From Candidatus Gastranaerophilales bacterium (GTDB taxonomy: Bacteria; Cyanobacteriota; Vampirovibrionia; Gastranaerophilales; Gastranaerophilaceae): a DNA stretch of 64,000 nt. The stretch lies in contig JAFVFO010000032.1 in the NCBI GenBank assembly GCA_017475485.1, forward strand, positions 1 to 64,000. Direction: 5' to 3'. The position numbers were made by a program, and so were the translations under genes. Within the stretch, counting starts at the first letter, position 1. Each line of letters starts with the position of its first letter. Shown here one piece after another: positions 35,082 to 43,903 of the stretch. The notes under the pieces were generated by a model. It saw only the letters and a program-made list of their open reading frames with translations, made no database searches and was not told where the DNA came from.

Positions 35082-35996
35082 TTGATACAGTTACAGGTAG
35101 ATTTTACTTTATTAAATAAATTCTTTGGTATTTCCCTGAATAAAATTCCTCAATATGCGAATAAAGATCTTGAGGAAATAATGGAAATAGAAGCAGCCCA
35201 GGGTAATACCAAGGCTGAAAACTATAAAAAAATCTTATCAGACCCTGATAAGCTGTATGAGATTTTCCAATTATCCAATGTTGAAAATAAATTCATTATA
35301 TTGCAAAATATGTCCGAAGGCGATATAGATGACCTTTTGCCGTTATTAGAACAAGATGATTTGATGAACGGTTTAAATTTCTTTACGGATGAAAAACTTG
35401 TTACAATGTGTCAGCACCTTCCGATTGAAGCTCTTGCGGATATGATGCTTCAAAAGTTTAACTTAACGGATGTCTTATCCTTAATGGGTGATGATGCAAT
35501 GGATAAGTTTATACAACAGCCTGATGTAGATAGAAAGTATGCTCAGGAATATTTTGCCGGCTTGCAGGGCGAAGAATTAAAGAAAATTTTAACAAAATAT
35601 TTAGGCCCTGAATTTGAACACAAAAGCCAAAAAGACGGGCTTCAACATCTTGAAGATATGAATGATTCAAAATATCAGCAATTTATTTTGTCGTTAGATA
35701 GACAAGACAAAATGAATATGATAGATGGAATTGCCGCCCAAAACGAAGATTTGGTATATTTATTTGAAAATAGCGATATGGTTGCGCCGATGAACCTATT
35801 GCTAAAAGAAGATAAGGTCAAATTAATGGGTAATCTTGATAAGGAATTTATGATTCCTATGATTGAAGAATTACCTATGGATTTAACCCAAATAGTATTA
35901 ACACAAATTGATTCTCGAGAATTCTCGGAAATTTTGGCAAGAGATTTTCAGGATATTTTATCTTCCGTTGTATTGTTTTCAACCCAAATGGGCTAG
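35082..35996 (+). CDS. Helical-repeat protein resembling MgtE-N/FliG-type domains
   Basis: 304 residues from a TTG start with GGAG 7 bp upstream. The whole protein is short acidic helices: segments such as EGDIDDLLPLLEQDDLMNGLNFFTDEKLVTMCQHLPIEALADMML and EELPMDLTQIVLTQIDSREFSEIL repeat a pattern of pairs of helices with Leu-Pro, as in the intracellular N domain of MgtE and the middle of FliG. No membrane segments follow, so it is not a Mg2+ channel. No partner is next to it. Function unknown. Confidence 0.5.
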   Translation: MIQLQVDFTLLNKFFGISLNKIPQYANKDLEEIMEIEAAQGNTKAENYKKILSDPDKLYEIFQLSNVENKFIILQNMSEGDIDDLLPLLEQDDLMNGLNFFTDEKLVTMCQHLPIEALADMMLQKFNLTDVLSLMGDDAMDKFIQQPDVDRKYAQEYFAGLQGEELKKILTKYLGPEFEHKSQKDGLQHLEDMNDSKYQQFILSLDRQDKMNMIDGIAAQNEDLVYLFENSDMVAPMNLLLKEDKVKLMGNLDKEFMIPMIEELPMDLTQIVLTQIDSREFSEILARDFQDILSSVVLFSTQMG

Positions 35997-37165
35997 ATTT
36001 TATAGGCTTTTTTATAAAATAACCATAAGCCTGTGGCGCTTATTATAATAACAGGAAGCCATGCGGCTAAAAATGGTGCAATTTTGCCTGATTCTCCAAG
36101 ATTTAGCGATAATGCTCTTATAACATAATAAATAAAAATAATTACTATACTGAATAAAAAACCTCTGTTATATCTGACTCTTGGCGGAGTAATTCCCAAG
36201 GGCAGTCCTATCAAGGCAAGTGCCAAGGTTGTAATCGGAAGTGCTAATTTATCATATAAATTAATTTGATATTCAAGGTAAACCTTTTTTTCAAGGTTTT
36301 GCTTCTGATTTTTAATATGTTTTAAAAGTTTAAAGAAATTAAATTCGCTTGTGCTTTCTTTAACCATTTCATTAACATCGCCAATTCCGAATGTAACGTC
36401 AGATTCTTCAAAAAGACTTGTATTAAAGAGTTTATCACCCTTTTGGGTATCTTTTGAAATTGTATATACAACGCCTTCTTTGAATTTCCACCCGTAATCA
36501 GAAGTTGTACCTTTTTTTGCTTGAATAATTTGAATATTGTTTGGTTTTGAAATATCAATAACCGTAACATTGTTAAGAGTTTTATCTTTGCACCATTGCG
36601 CATAGAATAATCTTTTTAAAACCCCGTTTTTACTGATATCTTTAACCGTAAAATTCATTTTATTTTCAGGGATATGCTTCTGCTCAAGCGAATAAATAGC
36701 CAAAGACTTTGACTGTATTGAAGTTGCGGGAACAATAAATTCATTAATAAAGAAACTTACAAACATCATAACAACGGCAAAGCAAAATATGGGGCGGGCA
36801 ATGCGTTCTATGCTTATTCCGCAGGCTTTAAAAATTGTGATTTCCGATTTTAAACTTAAATCGTTAATTGTCATAACCGTTGCAAATAACATTGAAATAG
36901 GTATAGTTAAAACAATTACTTGAGGCAGGTTTAAAATTATCATCATTATTGCAATATGAAAAGGAATTCCGTATAGGGAAATTTGTTTAATTAATTGGGT
37001 AAATGTTTCAGAGGCAAAAATAATAGATGTGAAAATAATAATGCCAAGCGTAAATACGCTTAGAAGCTGGTTTAGAATGTATCTATCTAAAATGCTTAAT
37101 TTATTAAATTCTTTTTTTATTCTTTGTTTTACGGAATAATATCTTTTTCTAAGGTTTAAAAACAT
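35993..37165 (-). CDS. LptF/LptG family permease (YjgP/YjgQ)
   Basis: 390 residues from ATG 37165, chosen because AAGGACAAA lies just before it; earlier Met codons fall deep in tyrA. Membrane helices lie near residues 30-60, 70-90, 110-130, and three at the C-terminus (LALPITTLALALIGLPLGI, then two more), with a ~200-residue periplasmic beta-jellyroll-like domain between. This is the topology of the LptF/LptG subunits that lift lipopolysaccharide from the inner membrane. Only one such gene is here. It overlaps tyrA by 17 bp. Confidence 0.87.
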   Translation of the reverse strand: MFLNLRKRYYSVKQRIKKEFNKLSILDRYILNQLLSVFTLGIIIFTSIIFASETFTQLIKQISLYGIPFHIAIMMIILNLPQVIVLTIPISMLFATVMTINDLSLKSEITIFKACGISIERIARPIFCFAVVMMFVSFFINEFIVPATSIQSKSLAIYSLEQKHIPENKMNFTVKDISKNGVLKRLFYAQWCKDKTLNNVTVIDISKPNNIQIIQAKKGTTSDYGWKFKEGVVYTISKDTQKGDKLFNTSLFEESDVTFGIGDVNEMVKESTSEFNFFKLLKHIKNQKQNLEKKVYLEYQINLYDKLALPITTLALALIGLPLGITPPRVRYNRGFLFSIVIIFIYYVIRALSLNLGESGKIAPFLAAWLPVIIISATGLWLFYKKAYKI

Positions 37166-37949
37166 TTTGTCCTTGCTCATTATACATTTTTGAACGTTCT
37201 TTGGAAAGTTCCTTAAATATCTTGATTTTCTCATTATAAGATAAATTTTTCAAGTAATTTAATTTTTCAATCATATTATTAAGGGCATTATCTATATTGT
37301 CCTTATTTAATTCCAGCATATCAGCACTCATTAAAGGGTTTGAAACTAATCTTGTCATATCGCGAAAGCCTGATGAAGCTATATATTTTGAATTATCGTC
37401 AGCGCAGGAAAACAGGCCGTAAGCTAAAAACATTGGCAGGTGAGATATCATAGCACACATATAATCATGCTTATTCATATCGGTTATAACCATATTAGCA
37501 CCCGTATCTTCAATTATTTTTTTAGCAAGAGGATTGTCCTTTTCAACAAGCCATTTTGCCCCTTTAAATAAAAATTCTTCCGACGCCTCAAAACCCGTTT
37601 TTTCGCGCCCTGCCATAGGATGCGACATTATAAAATTATAATTAAATTTTTTATTTAAGAAATCTTTTTTAACGGAAGCGCAATCAAGCACTATGCAATC
37701 TTTTCTAACAATATTTTCTAATTTTTCCAGCATTTCAAGAGTTTTTGAAATAGGAGAACATACAAAAACAATATCGCAATCTTTAATTATTTCAAGATTA
37801 TCGGAAATATTTTCAGAATAATTAAATGCCTCTTTGGCTAAAGATGTTGAATAGCAATATAAGTCGTATTTTTTACATAAGGCTTTTAAGATAGAACCGC
37901 CTATTAAACCGAGCGAAATAACTCCAACTTTTTGCACATTTTTTTCCAT
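37149..37949 (-). CDS. tyrA: Prephenate/arogenate dehydrogenase
   Basis: 266 residues from ATG 37949. The NAD(P) motif GVISLGLIGGSI, the DIVFVCSPIS loop, MSHPMAGREKTGFEAS (substrate-binding His) and SHLPMFLAYGLF, FRDMTRLVSNP are all conserved. It catalyses the oxidative decarboxylation step of tyrosine synthesis. There is no ribosome-binding site. TATAAT lies 6 bp before the ATG, so the mRNA may be leaderless. Transcribed with the LptF/G-type permease. Confidence 0.92.
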   Translation of the reverse strand: MEKNVQKVGVISLGLIGGSILKALCKKYDLYCYSTSLAKEAFNYSENISDNLEIIKDCDIVFVCSPISKTLEMLEKLENIVRKDCIVLDCASVKKDFLNKKFNYNFIMSHPMAGREKTGFEASEEFLFKGAKWLVEKDNPLAKKIIEDTGANMVITDMNKHDYMCAMISHLPMFLAYGLFSCADDNSKYIASSGFRDMTRLVSNPLMSADMLELNKDNIDNALNNMIEKLNYLKNLSYNEKIKIFKELSKERSKMYNEQGQNVFKP

Positions 37950-37955
37950 AAAAAA

Positions 37956-37961
37956 ATTATA
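37956..37961 (-). promoter_or_regulatory. TATAAT box 6 bp before tyrA, candidate leaderless promoter
   Basis: On the minus strand TGTTATAAT (extended -10 form) is followed by six T and ATG. A start 6-7 bases after the box would fall at the A of the start codon. The upstream -35 region is weak. Confidence 0.45.
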
Positions 37962-37985
37962 ACACAATTATATGATTAACTATGT

Positions 37986-38417
37986 TTAATCTTCATCAAA
38001 AAATGATTTTACAATTTCAATTCTTGTGCCGTCAGGAAGGTATTCATAGTGCACATCATCCAGCCTGAATCTTTTAATCGGAGTGCCGTCAGGAAGGTAT
38101 TCATCCGCTTCTTCATCTTCGTAAAAAGATTTAACAAATTCAATTTTTGCACCATTTGGCAGATAGCATACATCTTCTTTATCTGTCTGCATATCTATAT
38201 AACAAGGCAAAATTGCCACATGGCTTCTTTTAATATTTTTTGGGTTTCGTTTTTCTTTATATTTTTGAACCATTTCGCAAGCGTCATCATCATTATTTAA
38301 GTCTGCAATTTTAGAATTTTGTTTTGCCTGCAATCTTTTAAGCATGCTGTTCGCACGCTTTTTACAATTGTTATCGTCAGATGATTTATTTACAAAATAA
38401 AACGCTTTAATGGGCAT
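37986..38417 (-). CDS. Small protein with three YLPDGT repeats, function unknown
   Basis: 143 residues. The N-terminal half is basic (KKRANSMLKRLQAKQ) and has an acidic patch (NNDDDACEM). The C-terminal 60 residues repeat a ~22-residue unit three times: CYLPNGAKIEFVKSF, EYLPDGTPIKRFRLDD and EYLPDGTRIEIVKSF, each ending in acidic residues. Two copies keep Tyr-Leu-Pro-Asp-Gly-Thr. The unit looks like a short beta hairpin repeat. No signal peptide; family not recognised. Confidence 0.6.
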   Translation of the reverse strand: MPIKAFYFVNKSSDDNNCKKRANSMLKRLQAKQNSKIADLNNDDDACEMVQKYKEKRNPKNIKRSHVAILPCYIDMQTDKEDVCYLPNGAKIEFVKSFYEDEEADEYLPDGTPIKRFRLDDVHYEYLPDGTRIEIVKSFFDED

Positions 38418-38481
38418 AGGGAAACTTTCTTTTCTTTGTTTTAATATAAAACCTATGAATTATATTTTTTGCGCGGTAATT

Positions 38482-39843
38482 TTATTTATTTGTAATTTTG
38501 AAAAGGCATAAATCCGTTTTCTTATCGTAATAACAGGTATATTTTGCGTCAGGATTTGATTTATCGGGTTTTAATAAGGTTGTGTAAATTATTGCCTGTT
38601 TATCATTTAATAAAATTTCCGAAATTTTATTTTGAACATTTTTTTGAAGTTCGTTTTTATTGACGGGAAAAGTTGTAACATTAATATTTTCATAGCCTTT
38701 TGATATATCAAGATAACTTTTTGTAATAATTCTTATGATTACATAATTATGTTCATTATTTTCAACCATATCAAATATTTTATTTTCCAATTTATACATA
38801 GGACGCATATCGGTAATTTTTGTACCATATTGAATTGAAACCAGCCAAATTAAAAATAAGCCTATATAAAATTTATTTTTATAACTTGCAAAAATTATTG
38901 ATAAATACGCAATAAATATAGGTATTAAAAAACAAAAATAACGCTCTGTTATCATAGGCCTTATGATATACGATAAAATTATGCTTAAAAATAATGTGAA
39001 AATAATCACATAGAAAAAATATAAACAAAATAGTTTTGTTTTGGATAATTTTGTTTTTTTAAATAAAGTTATAAAGAAAAATACTACTGAAAATATAAAT
39101 GATATTATTCCGCCGAAAATAAATTCAACCTGTCTTTTAATCAAAGGAAAAGAGATATCTTCAAGCCATGAATTAAAGCCCTTATCAAGAATTGCGCCTT
39201 TATATGATACCAGAATAAAAAACGGCATAAAGGATAATAAAATTAAAGAATTTGTTAAAATAAATTTTAAAATATCCTTTTTTCTCTTTTTAAGATAAAA
39301 AATTCCAAAAATAAAATTTAAAAATAAAAAAATAGCTTCATAATAATGTGTATTTATGGCAATTATACCTAAAAGTGCGTAGATAAAGTAATATACATTT
39401 TTTCTTTTTTGTATGGTTTGAAAGAAAAAATAAAATAATAGAGGGCTTAAAAACATGCAAAAGCTGTAACAGCGTATTTCATGCGAAAAATATATCATTA
39501 TTAAATTAATTGATGATAAAAAAAGAGCAATATTTGCAATATTTATATTAAATTTTTTCTTTAAAAAATACCATAAGCCAATCATAGCGCCTATATTGAA
39601 AATTAAAGAAGTTAATTTAAAGCCTAAAGTATTAAAATGAAAAATTAAATATTCAAGTTTTATGATTAAAAAATAGAAAAAAGGATTTCCGAAATCATAA
39701 AATATACTTGAAAATAGTGGGTTTTTTGCAATATAGAGCGAATATACCTCATCTCCAAGCGCAATATTTTCAATTCCTTGAAGCCTTAACAGACAAGAAA
39801 AAATAATTATTATATAAAATAAAGCCATTTCAATATTTATCAT
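38482..39843 (-). CDS. GT-C type membrane glycosyltransferase (ArnT/PMT-like)
   Basis: 453 residues, about eleven hydrophobic segments and a short soluble C-terminus. The first loop contains the acidic pair LGDEVYS (~30-36) used by GT-C enzymes to bind lipid-linked sugar. A later loop SHEIRCYSF resembles the conserved Arg-Tyr-Ser element of the ArnT/PMT superfamily. It would transfer a sugar from a polyprenyl-phosphate donor to lipid A, protein or another envelope acceptor. The 147 bp to the flagellar operon hold its divergent start. Confidence 0.78.
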   Translation of the reverse strand: MINIEMALFYIIIIFSCLLRLQGIENIALGDEVYSLYIAKNPLFSSIFYDFGNPFFYFLIIKLEYLIFHFNTLGFKLTSLIFNIGAMIGLWYFLKKKFNINIANIALFLSSINLIMIYFSHEIRCYSFCMFLSPLLFYFFFQTIQKRKNVYYFIYALLGIIAINTHYYEAIFLFLNFIFGIFYLKKRKKDILKFILTNSLILLSFMPFFILVSYKGAILDKGFNSWLEDISFPLIKRQVEFIFGGIISFIFSVVFFFITLFKKTKLSKTKLFCLYFFYVIIFTLFLSIILSYIIRPMITERYFCFLIPIFIAYLSIIFASYKNKFYIGLFLIWLVSIQYGTKITDMRPMYKLENKIFDMVENNEHNYVIIRIITKSYLDISKGYENINVTTFPVNKNELQKNVQNKISEILLNDKQAIIYTTLLKPDKSNPDAKYTCYYDKKTDLCLFKITNK

Positions 39844-39990
39844 AACATGTCAATTAAATCTTTAGGTTTATTTTTCTTTGAAAAATACATCTTTTGGTTG
39901 ATGGGATTTATATAAGAAATAGTCTATATTATTGATGTAAGGATGTAATTTCTTAAACTGGACAATGGTAAGAGGTAGATAGAATTAGAA

Positions 39991-40719
39991 ATGGCACTGG
40001 GAAGTATTTCTTCTAGCCTTAATATGACGCTTTCGCGTCTTAGCTCGATTGAAAGTAATTTTCAAGCGTTAAATAATATTGCCTTTGAAATTGATTTAAA
40101 ACAAAATCAAAATGTTCAAAATACGCAAAAATCCGACTTTAAAACTATTTTAGACGGAAAAATTAATAAAAATGAACCGAAAGAAGAACTACAGCCTGTA
40201 GCACAGCAAGCTCAGCAGGAAGAAGAACTGCCCGTTAAAATGGACGAAGAAGAACTGCCCTTAATTGAAGAAATTAAAAAAGAAGCGGTTCATTTGAAAT
40301 CCAAAATAAATTTAAAAGCTAAAAAAACAGATATAAATGACATAATTGAAACTTTTTCAAATAAGTATAATGTGGATTCTGATTTTAATAAGGCAATTAT
40401 TAAGCAAGAATCAGGTTTTAACCCAAAAGCCACAAGCAAAAAAGGTGCTATGGGTTTAATGCAGTTAATGCCTGCAACAGCAAAAAGCCTTGGGGTGAAT
40501 GACGCTTATAATCCAACGGAAAATATAGAAGGCGGGGTTAAATATTTAAAAGGCTTGTTGGACAGATACAACAATAATCACGAATTGGCGCTTGCAGCCT
40601 ATAACGCAGGTTCGGGTGCAGTGAAAAAGTATGGCGGAATACCGCCTTATAAAGAAACTCAAAATTATGTAAATGCGATTATGTCTGCATATAACAGAGC
40701 GAAAGAGGCAAAAATATGA
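39991..40719 (+). CDS. Lytic transglycosylase (SLT domain) leading the flagellar operon
   Basis: 242 residues. The N-terminal ~110 residues are polar, Gln/Glu-rich and probably disordered (repeated EEELP-type segments). The C-terminal SLT domain has the catalytic Glu in [13 protein letters not shown] (~140), then [30 protein letters not shown] and [29 protein letters not shown]. It cuts peptidoglycan, here probably to let the flagellar rod pass. There is no signal peptide, so it may be exported through the flagellar apparatus. It overlaps the next gene by 4 bp. Confidence 0.9.
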   Translation: MALGSISSSLNMTLSRLSSIESNFQALNNIAFEIDLKQNQNVQNTQKSDFKTILDGKINKNEPKEELQPVAQQAQQEEELPVKMDEEELPLIEEIKKEAVHLKSKINLKAKKTDINDIIETFSNKYNVDSDFNKAIIKQESGFNPKATSKKGAMGLMQLMPATAKSLGVNDAYNPTENIEGGVKYLKGLLDRYNNNHELALAAYNAGSGAVKKYGGIPPYKETQNYVNAIMSAYNRAKEAKI

Positions 40720-41573
40720 TAACAAGAGGAATTACAACACTTTCAAAAGGTATGCAGGCAATGATTGATTTTCAAGATGTAACTGCCCACAACCTTGCAA
40801 ACGTAACTACAGACGGATTTAAGAAAACAAAAGTTACTTTTCAGGATATTCTTCAATCCGGTGTAAATACAAAAAATGCAGAAAATAAAACCAAAGAAGT
40901 CGGTTCTTTGAGCATAGGTTCAAGAATAGACAGAACCTATATAGATTTTTCCCAAGGTGCACTTGTACCTTCCGACAGAAATATGGATGTAGCTTTTCAA
41001 GGTGACGGATTTTTCAAAGTTCGCTACAATGATATACCTGATAACGCGCCATATAACGAAAAAAATTACTATTATGAAAGAACGGGACATTTTAAATTAG
41101 ATGATCAAAATTATCTGATAAATCGTGAAGGCGATTATATTATGGATACACAAAACCGCAGAATTAGAATTACGCGTGACCCTGACGCTAAAGAGCTTGA
41201 TGAAATCAACAGATTTGACCTGACTAAAGATATGCTGATAGGCGAAAACGGGCAAATTGAATTGAACGCGGCAGACTACAGGGTTACATTGCAAAAAATT
41301 CAAGTTTGCGATTTTGAAGATAAAACAAAAATTTCAGGTATAGGACAGGGTAAATATTTGCCTATATATGGGCAAGATGCCGGACTATACGTTAAAAAAG
41401 ACGGTACATTTAATATCCAGCAAGGATTTAATGAAGCGTCAAATGCTAATACAATCAATGAAATGCTTAATACCATTAACGTTTCTCGCGGTTATGAAGC
41501 CATGAGCAACATGTTAAGAACGCAGAGCGAATCATTGCAAGGTGTAATAAGCCTTGGAAATCTTTCGGCCTAA
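40716..41573 (+). CDS. flgF: Flagellar basal-body rod protein of FlgF/FlgG type
   Basis: 285 residues. The N-terminal rod motif [31 protein letters not shown] and the C-terminal [33 protein letters not shown] are conserved. The central region ([26 protein letters not shown]) forms the rod-protein D1 domain. It is assigned FlgF because flgG follows at 41587 with a better match. It forms the proximal rod. Confidence 0.88.
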   Translation: MITRGITTLSKGMQAMIDFQDVTAHNLANVTTDGFKKTKVTFQDILQSGVNTKNAENKTKEVGSLSIGSRIDRTYIDFSQGALVPSDRNMDVAFQGDGFFKVRYNDIPDNAPYNEKNYYYERTGHFKLDDQNYLINREGDYIMDTQNRRIRITRDPDAKELDEINRFDLTKDMLIGENGQIELNAADYRVTLQKIQVCDFEDKTKISGIGQGKYLPIYGQDAGLYVKKDGTFNIQQGFNEASNANTINEMLNTINVSRGYEAMSNMLRTQSESLQGVISLGNLSA

Positions 41574-41586
41574 TAAGGAGTAAATA

Positions 41587-42372
41587 ATGTTAAGAGCACT
41601 TACAACAGCTGCAACAGGGATGATTGCACAGCAAAATAATTTAGATGTTATATCTCACAATATAGCCAACCTTTCAACCTACGGATACAAAAAGGTAAGG
41701 GCTGAATTTCAGGATTTGTTAAGCCAAATCCACAGAACTCCGGGTGCTCAAATGGGGCAGGGAACTTATCAGCCCGTAGGTATAGAAGTAGGTCTTGGTG
41801 TAAAAACTTGTGCTACGACAAGAATATTTTCTGTAGGAACTCTGCAATCTACGGATAGACAGCTTGATATGGCAATCGCAGGGGATGGATTTTTCCAAAT
41901 AACACTTGATGACGGTTCTACCGCATATACTCGTGACGGCTCTTGGCAAATGGACGCTAACGGGCAAATTGTAACATCAGACGGTTATCAACTCCAACCG
42001 CCCATTACAATTCCGGTTAATGCTAAAGAAATTTCTGTTTCTCAAGCAGGGATTGTATCTTGTACAACAGGAACAAATTCGGAGCAAACTCAATTAGGGC
42101 AAATTCAACTTGTACGTTTTCAAAATCCTTCCGGTTTAATGGCAATAGGGCATAACCTTTACCGCGAAACTCAAGCGTCAGGTACACCTCTGCAAGGTAC
42201 AGCAGGCGAAGAAGGCTACGGAACAATTGAACAATGCTTTATAGAAGGTTCAAATGTACAAACAGTTGAAGAATTAATCGGCTTAATTAAAACAGAACGT
42301 GCTTATGAATCAAATTCAAAAGTAATTACGGCAGGCTCTGATATATTAAGGCAAACAAACCAGATAATATAA
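41587..42372 (+). CDS. flgG: Flagellar distal rod protein FlgG
   Basis: 261 residues, the classic length. MLRALTTAATGMIAQQNNLDVISHNIANLSTYGYKKVRAEFQDLL and VEELIGLIKTERAYESNSKVITAGSDILRQTNQI match FlgG end to end. It builds the distal rod. An AAGGAG site precedes the ATG. The tandem hairpin repeat starts 3 bp after its stop. Confidence 0.95.
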   Translation: MLRALTTAATGMIAQQNNLDVISHNIANLSTYGYKKVRAEFQDLLSQIHRTPGAQMGQGTYQPVGIEVGLGVKTCATTRIFSVGTLQSTDRQLDMAIAGDGFFQITLDDGSTAYTRDGSWQMDANGQIVTSDGYQLQPPITIPVNAKEISVSQAGIVSCTTGTNSEQTQLGQIQLVRFQNPSGLMAIGHNLYRETQASGTPLQGTAGEEGYGTIEQCFIEGSNVQTVEELIGLIKTERAYESNSKVITAGSDILRQTNQII

Positions 42373-42375
42373 TAA

Positions 42376-42501
42376 ATAGTGCCGCAGGGGCAACTTGATG
42401 GAAGTTGACCCGAGGTACACCTAACTAACATAGTGCCGCAGGGGCAACTTGATGGAAGTTGACCCGAGGTACACCTAACTAACATAGTGCCGCAGGGGCA
42501 A
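42376..42501 (+). repeat. Tandem 54-bp hairpin repeat (2.3 copies) between flgG and flgA
   Basis: Copies at 42376-42429 and 42430-42483 are identical apart from their junctions, and a third is cut after 18 bp (42484-42501). Each unit holds TGCC-GCAGG-GGCA and CAACTT-GATGG-AAGTTG hairpins, then ACC-CGA-GGT. It is GC-rich in an AT-rich operon and has no reading frame that would be kept. It lies inside the transcribed operon and ends 11 bp before flgA, whose ribosome-binding site follows directly. It may affect mRNA processing or translation. Confidence 0.8.
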
Positions 42502-42512
42502 TAGAGGTATAG

Positions 42513-43253
42513 ATGTATAGAAGTATGAAGACAATAAATAAATTTATAAGGCAAAGCCTTTTTGCCTTATTGCCATATTGTTTCATTGCTTTATTAACCC
42601 AAAGTGCATTTTGCTATACATTATCAAGCGATGAATTAAATAAAATAATATCAAATAAAATAAATTCTGAAACAAAATCGGTGCTTAAAGATATTGAATA
42701 TAAAATTAATATTCAAGGAATAATTCCTGAAATAACCACAAACGAAACAATTGCTTTAAAAGTAGAATTATCGGCAGTTGATAGCTTTAACCCTATTTCA
42801 TACAGAAGGGTAACACTTAAAGATTCTTCAGGGAATGTTGTTAAAATTTTCCCTATAAATGTTCATACATCAATTTATCAAAATGTTTTAGTTGCGACTG
42901 ATACAATTCCTTTTAATAAAGAAATTAATTCCATGAACACAAAACTTGAAAAAAGGGAAATTTCAAAATTTTATGATAAAGTTTTAACCGCGCTTCCTGA
43001 AAATTCTATTTCAAACAGAAATATTGTGAAAGGTGCCGTTATTCAAAAAAGCTCAATTAAACAAAAGGCGCTGATTGAAAAAAATCAAAATGTAGATATT
43101 GTATTTAAGGGAAAAGGTATTCAAGTGACTCTCAGGGGAAAAGCCTTAAAAGAAGGTGCAATTGGTGAAAGTATTCCGGTGCGCTCCGATAAATATAATA
43201 AAATTTATTCAGGTTTAATAGATTCAAATTCAAAGGTGACAGTAAGGATATAA
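42513..43253 (+). CDS. flgA: Flagellar P-ring assembly chaperone FlgA
   Basis: 246 residues. A signal peptide ends near SAFC/YT (~residue 29). The C-terminal SAF-type domain (VATDTIPFNKEI, RNIVKGAVIQKSSI, VDIVFKGKGIQVTLRGKALKEGAIGESIPVRSDKYNKI, YSGLID) is the FlgA signature. It escorts FlgI in the periplasm. GAGG precedes the ATG. The next gene, flgH, starts 1 bp after its stop. Confidence 0.93.
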   Translation: MYRSMKTINKFIRQSLFALLPYCFIALLTQSAFCYTLSSDELNKIISNKINSETKSVLKDIEYKINIQGIIPEITTNETIALKVELSAVDSFNPISYRRVTLKDSSGNVVKIFPINVHTSIYQNVLVATDTIPFNKEINSMNTKLEKREISKFYDKVLTALPENSISNRNIVKGAVIQKSSIKQKALIEKNQNVDIVFKGKGIQVTLRGKALKEGAIGESIPVRSDKYNKIYSGLIDSNSKVTVRI

Positions 43254-43254
43254 T

Positions 43255-43863
43255 ATGAAAAAAGTCTTATTTTTATTAATAATATCTGGTTTTATAACTC
43301 AAGTTAATGCTGAAAGTTTATTTTCCTTGAATGCCTCACAAAGCGCATTAATTGAGCCCAGAGCATTATATTCTTCCGTCAGAGCAAGGGGTGTCGGGGA
43401 TTTGGTATCTATAGTTATTGATGAAGCACCTGCAATGACTGATAACGGTACATATTCAACCGAAAAAACAAGTTCACTGGCAGAAAATTTTACCAACGCA
43501 TTTAATCAGATTTTTAAAACAAAATTAAAAGGTGCGCTGAACGGAACAAACGGCAATTTAAGCGTTGACGGCTCAACTCAGGTTTCAAGGAATTTAACCT
43601 TATCTGATACAGTTGTAGCACAGGTTGTACAGGTTTTACCAAACGGAAATTTGCTTGTACAAGGTAAAAAAAGCCTTGTTAATCAAAATGAACGTGTAGA
43701 TTTAATTATTTCAGGGATAGTTGACCCTAAGTGGATTAATCAATCAGGAGAAATAAATTCATCTCACGTTGCTAACTTGCAATTTGCAATGAACGGTGCA
43801 GGTACTGTTTCAAGAGGTCAAAATGAAGGTGTTCTTGATAGGGCAATCAGAACGCTATTTTAG
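43255..43863 (+). CDS. flgH: Flagellar L-ring protein FlgH, without a lipobox
   Basis: 202 residues. A signal peptide ends near VNA/ES (~residue 20) but there is no Cys there, while most FlgH proteins are lipoproteins. The family body is clear: SLFSLNASQSAL, GDLVSIVIDEAPAMTDNGTYSTEKTSS and VLPNGNLLVQGKKSLVNQNERVDLIISGIVDPKWI. It forms the outer-membrane L ring. It sits between flgA and flgI as expected. Confidence 0.93.
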   Translation: MKKVLFLLIISGFITQVNAESLFSLNASQSALIEPRALYSSVRARGVGDLVSIVIDEAPAMTDNGTYSTEKTSSLAENFTNAFNQIFKTKLKGALNGTNGNLSVDGSTQVSRNLTLSDTVVAQVVQVLPNGNLLVQGKKSLVNQNERVDLIISGIVDPKWINQSGEINSSHVANLQFAMNGAGTVSRGQNEGVLDRAIRTLF

Positions 43864-43903
43864 GTAAGATACTGAAAATTTTAAATTATAGAAAAAGGTG
43901 ACA

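Noticed and set aside
42376..42501. Possible CRISPR array
   Set aside because: The units are directly adjacent with no unique spacers, and no cas genes are present.
42303..42554. Minus-strand frame with repeated Pro-Cys-Gly-Thr segments
   Set aside because: It is the translation of the 54-bp hairpin repeat and lies antisense to flgG and flgA.
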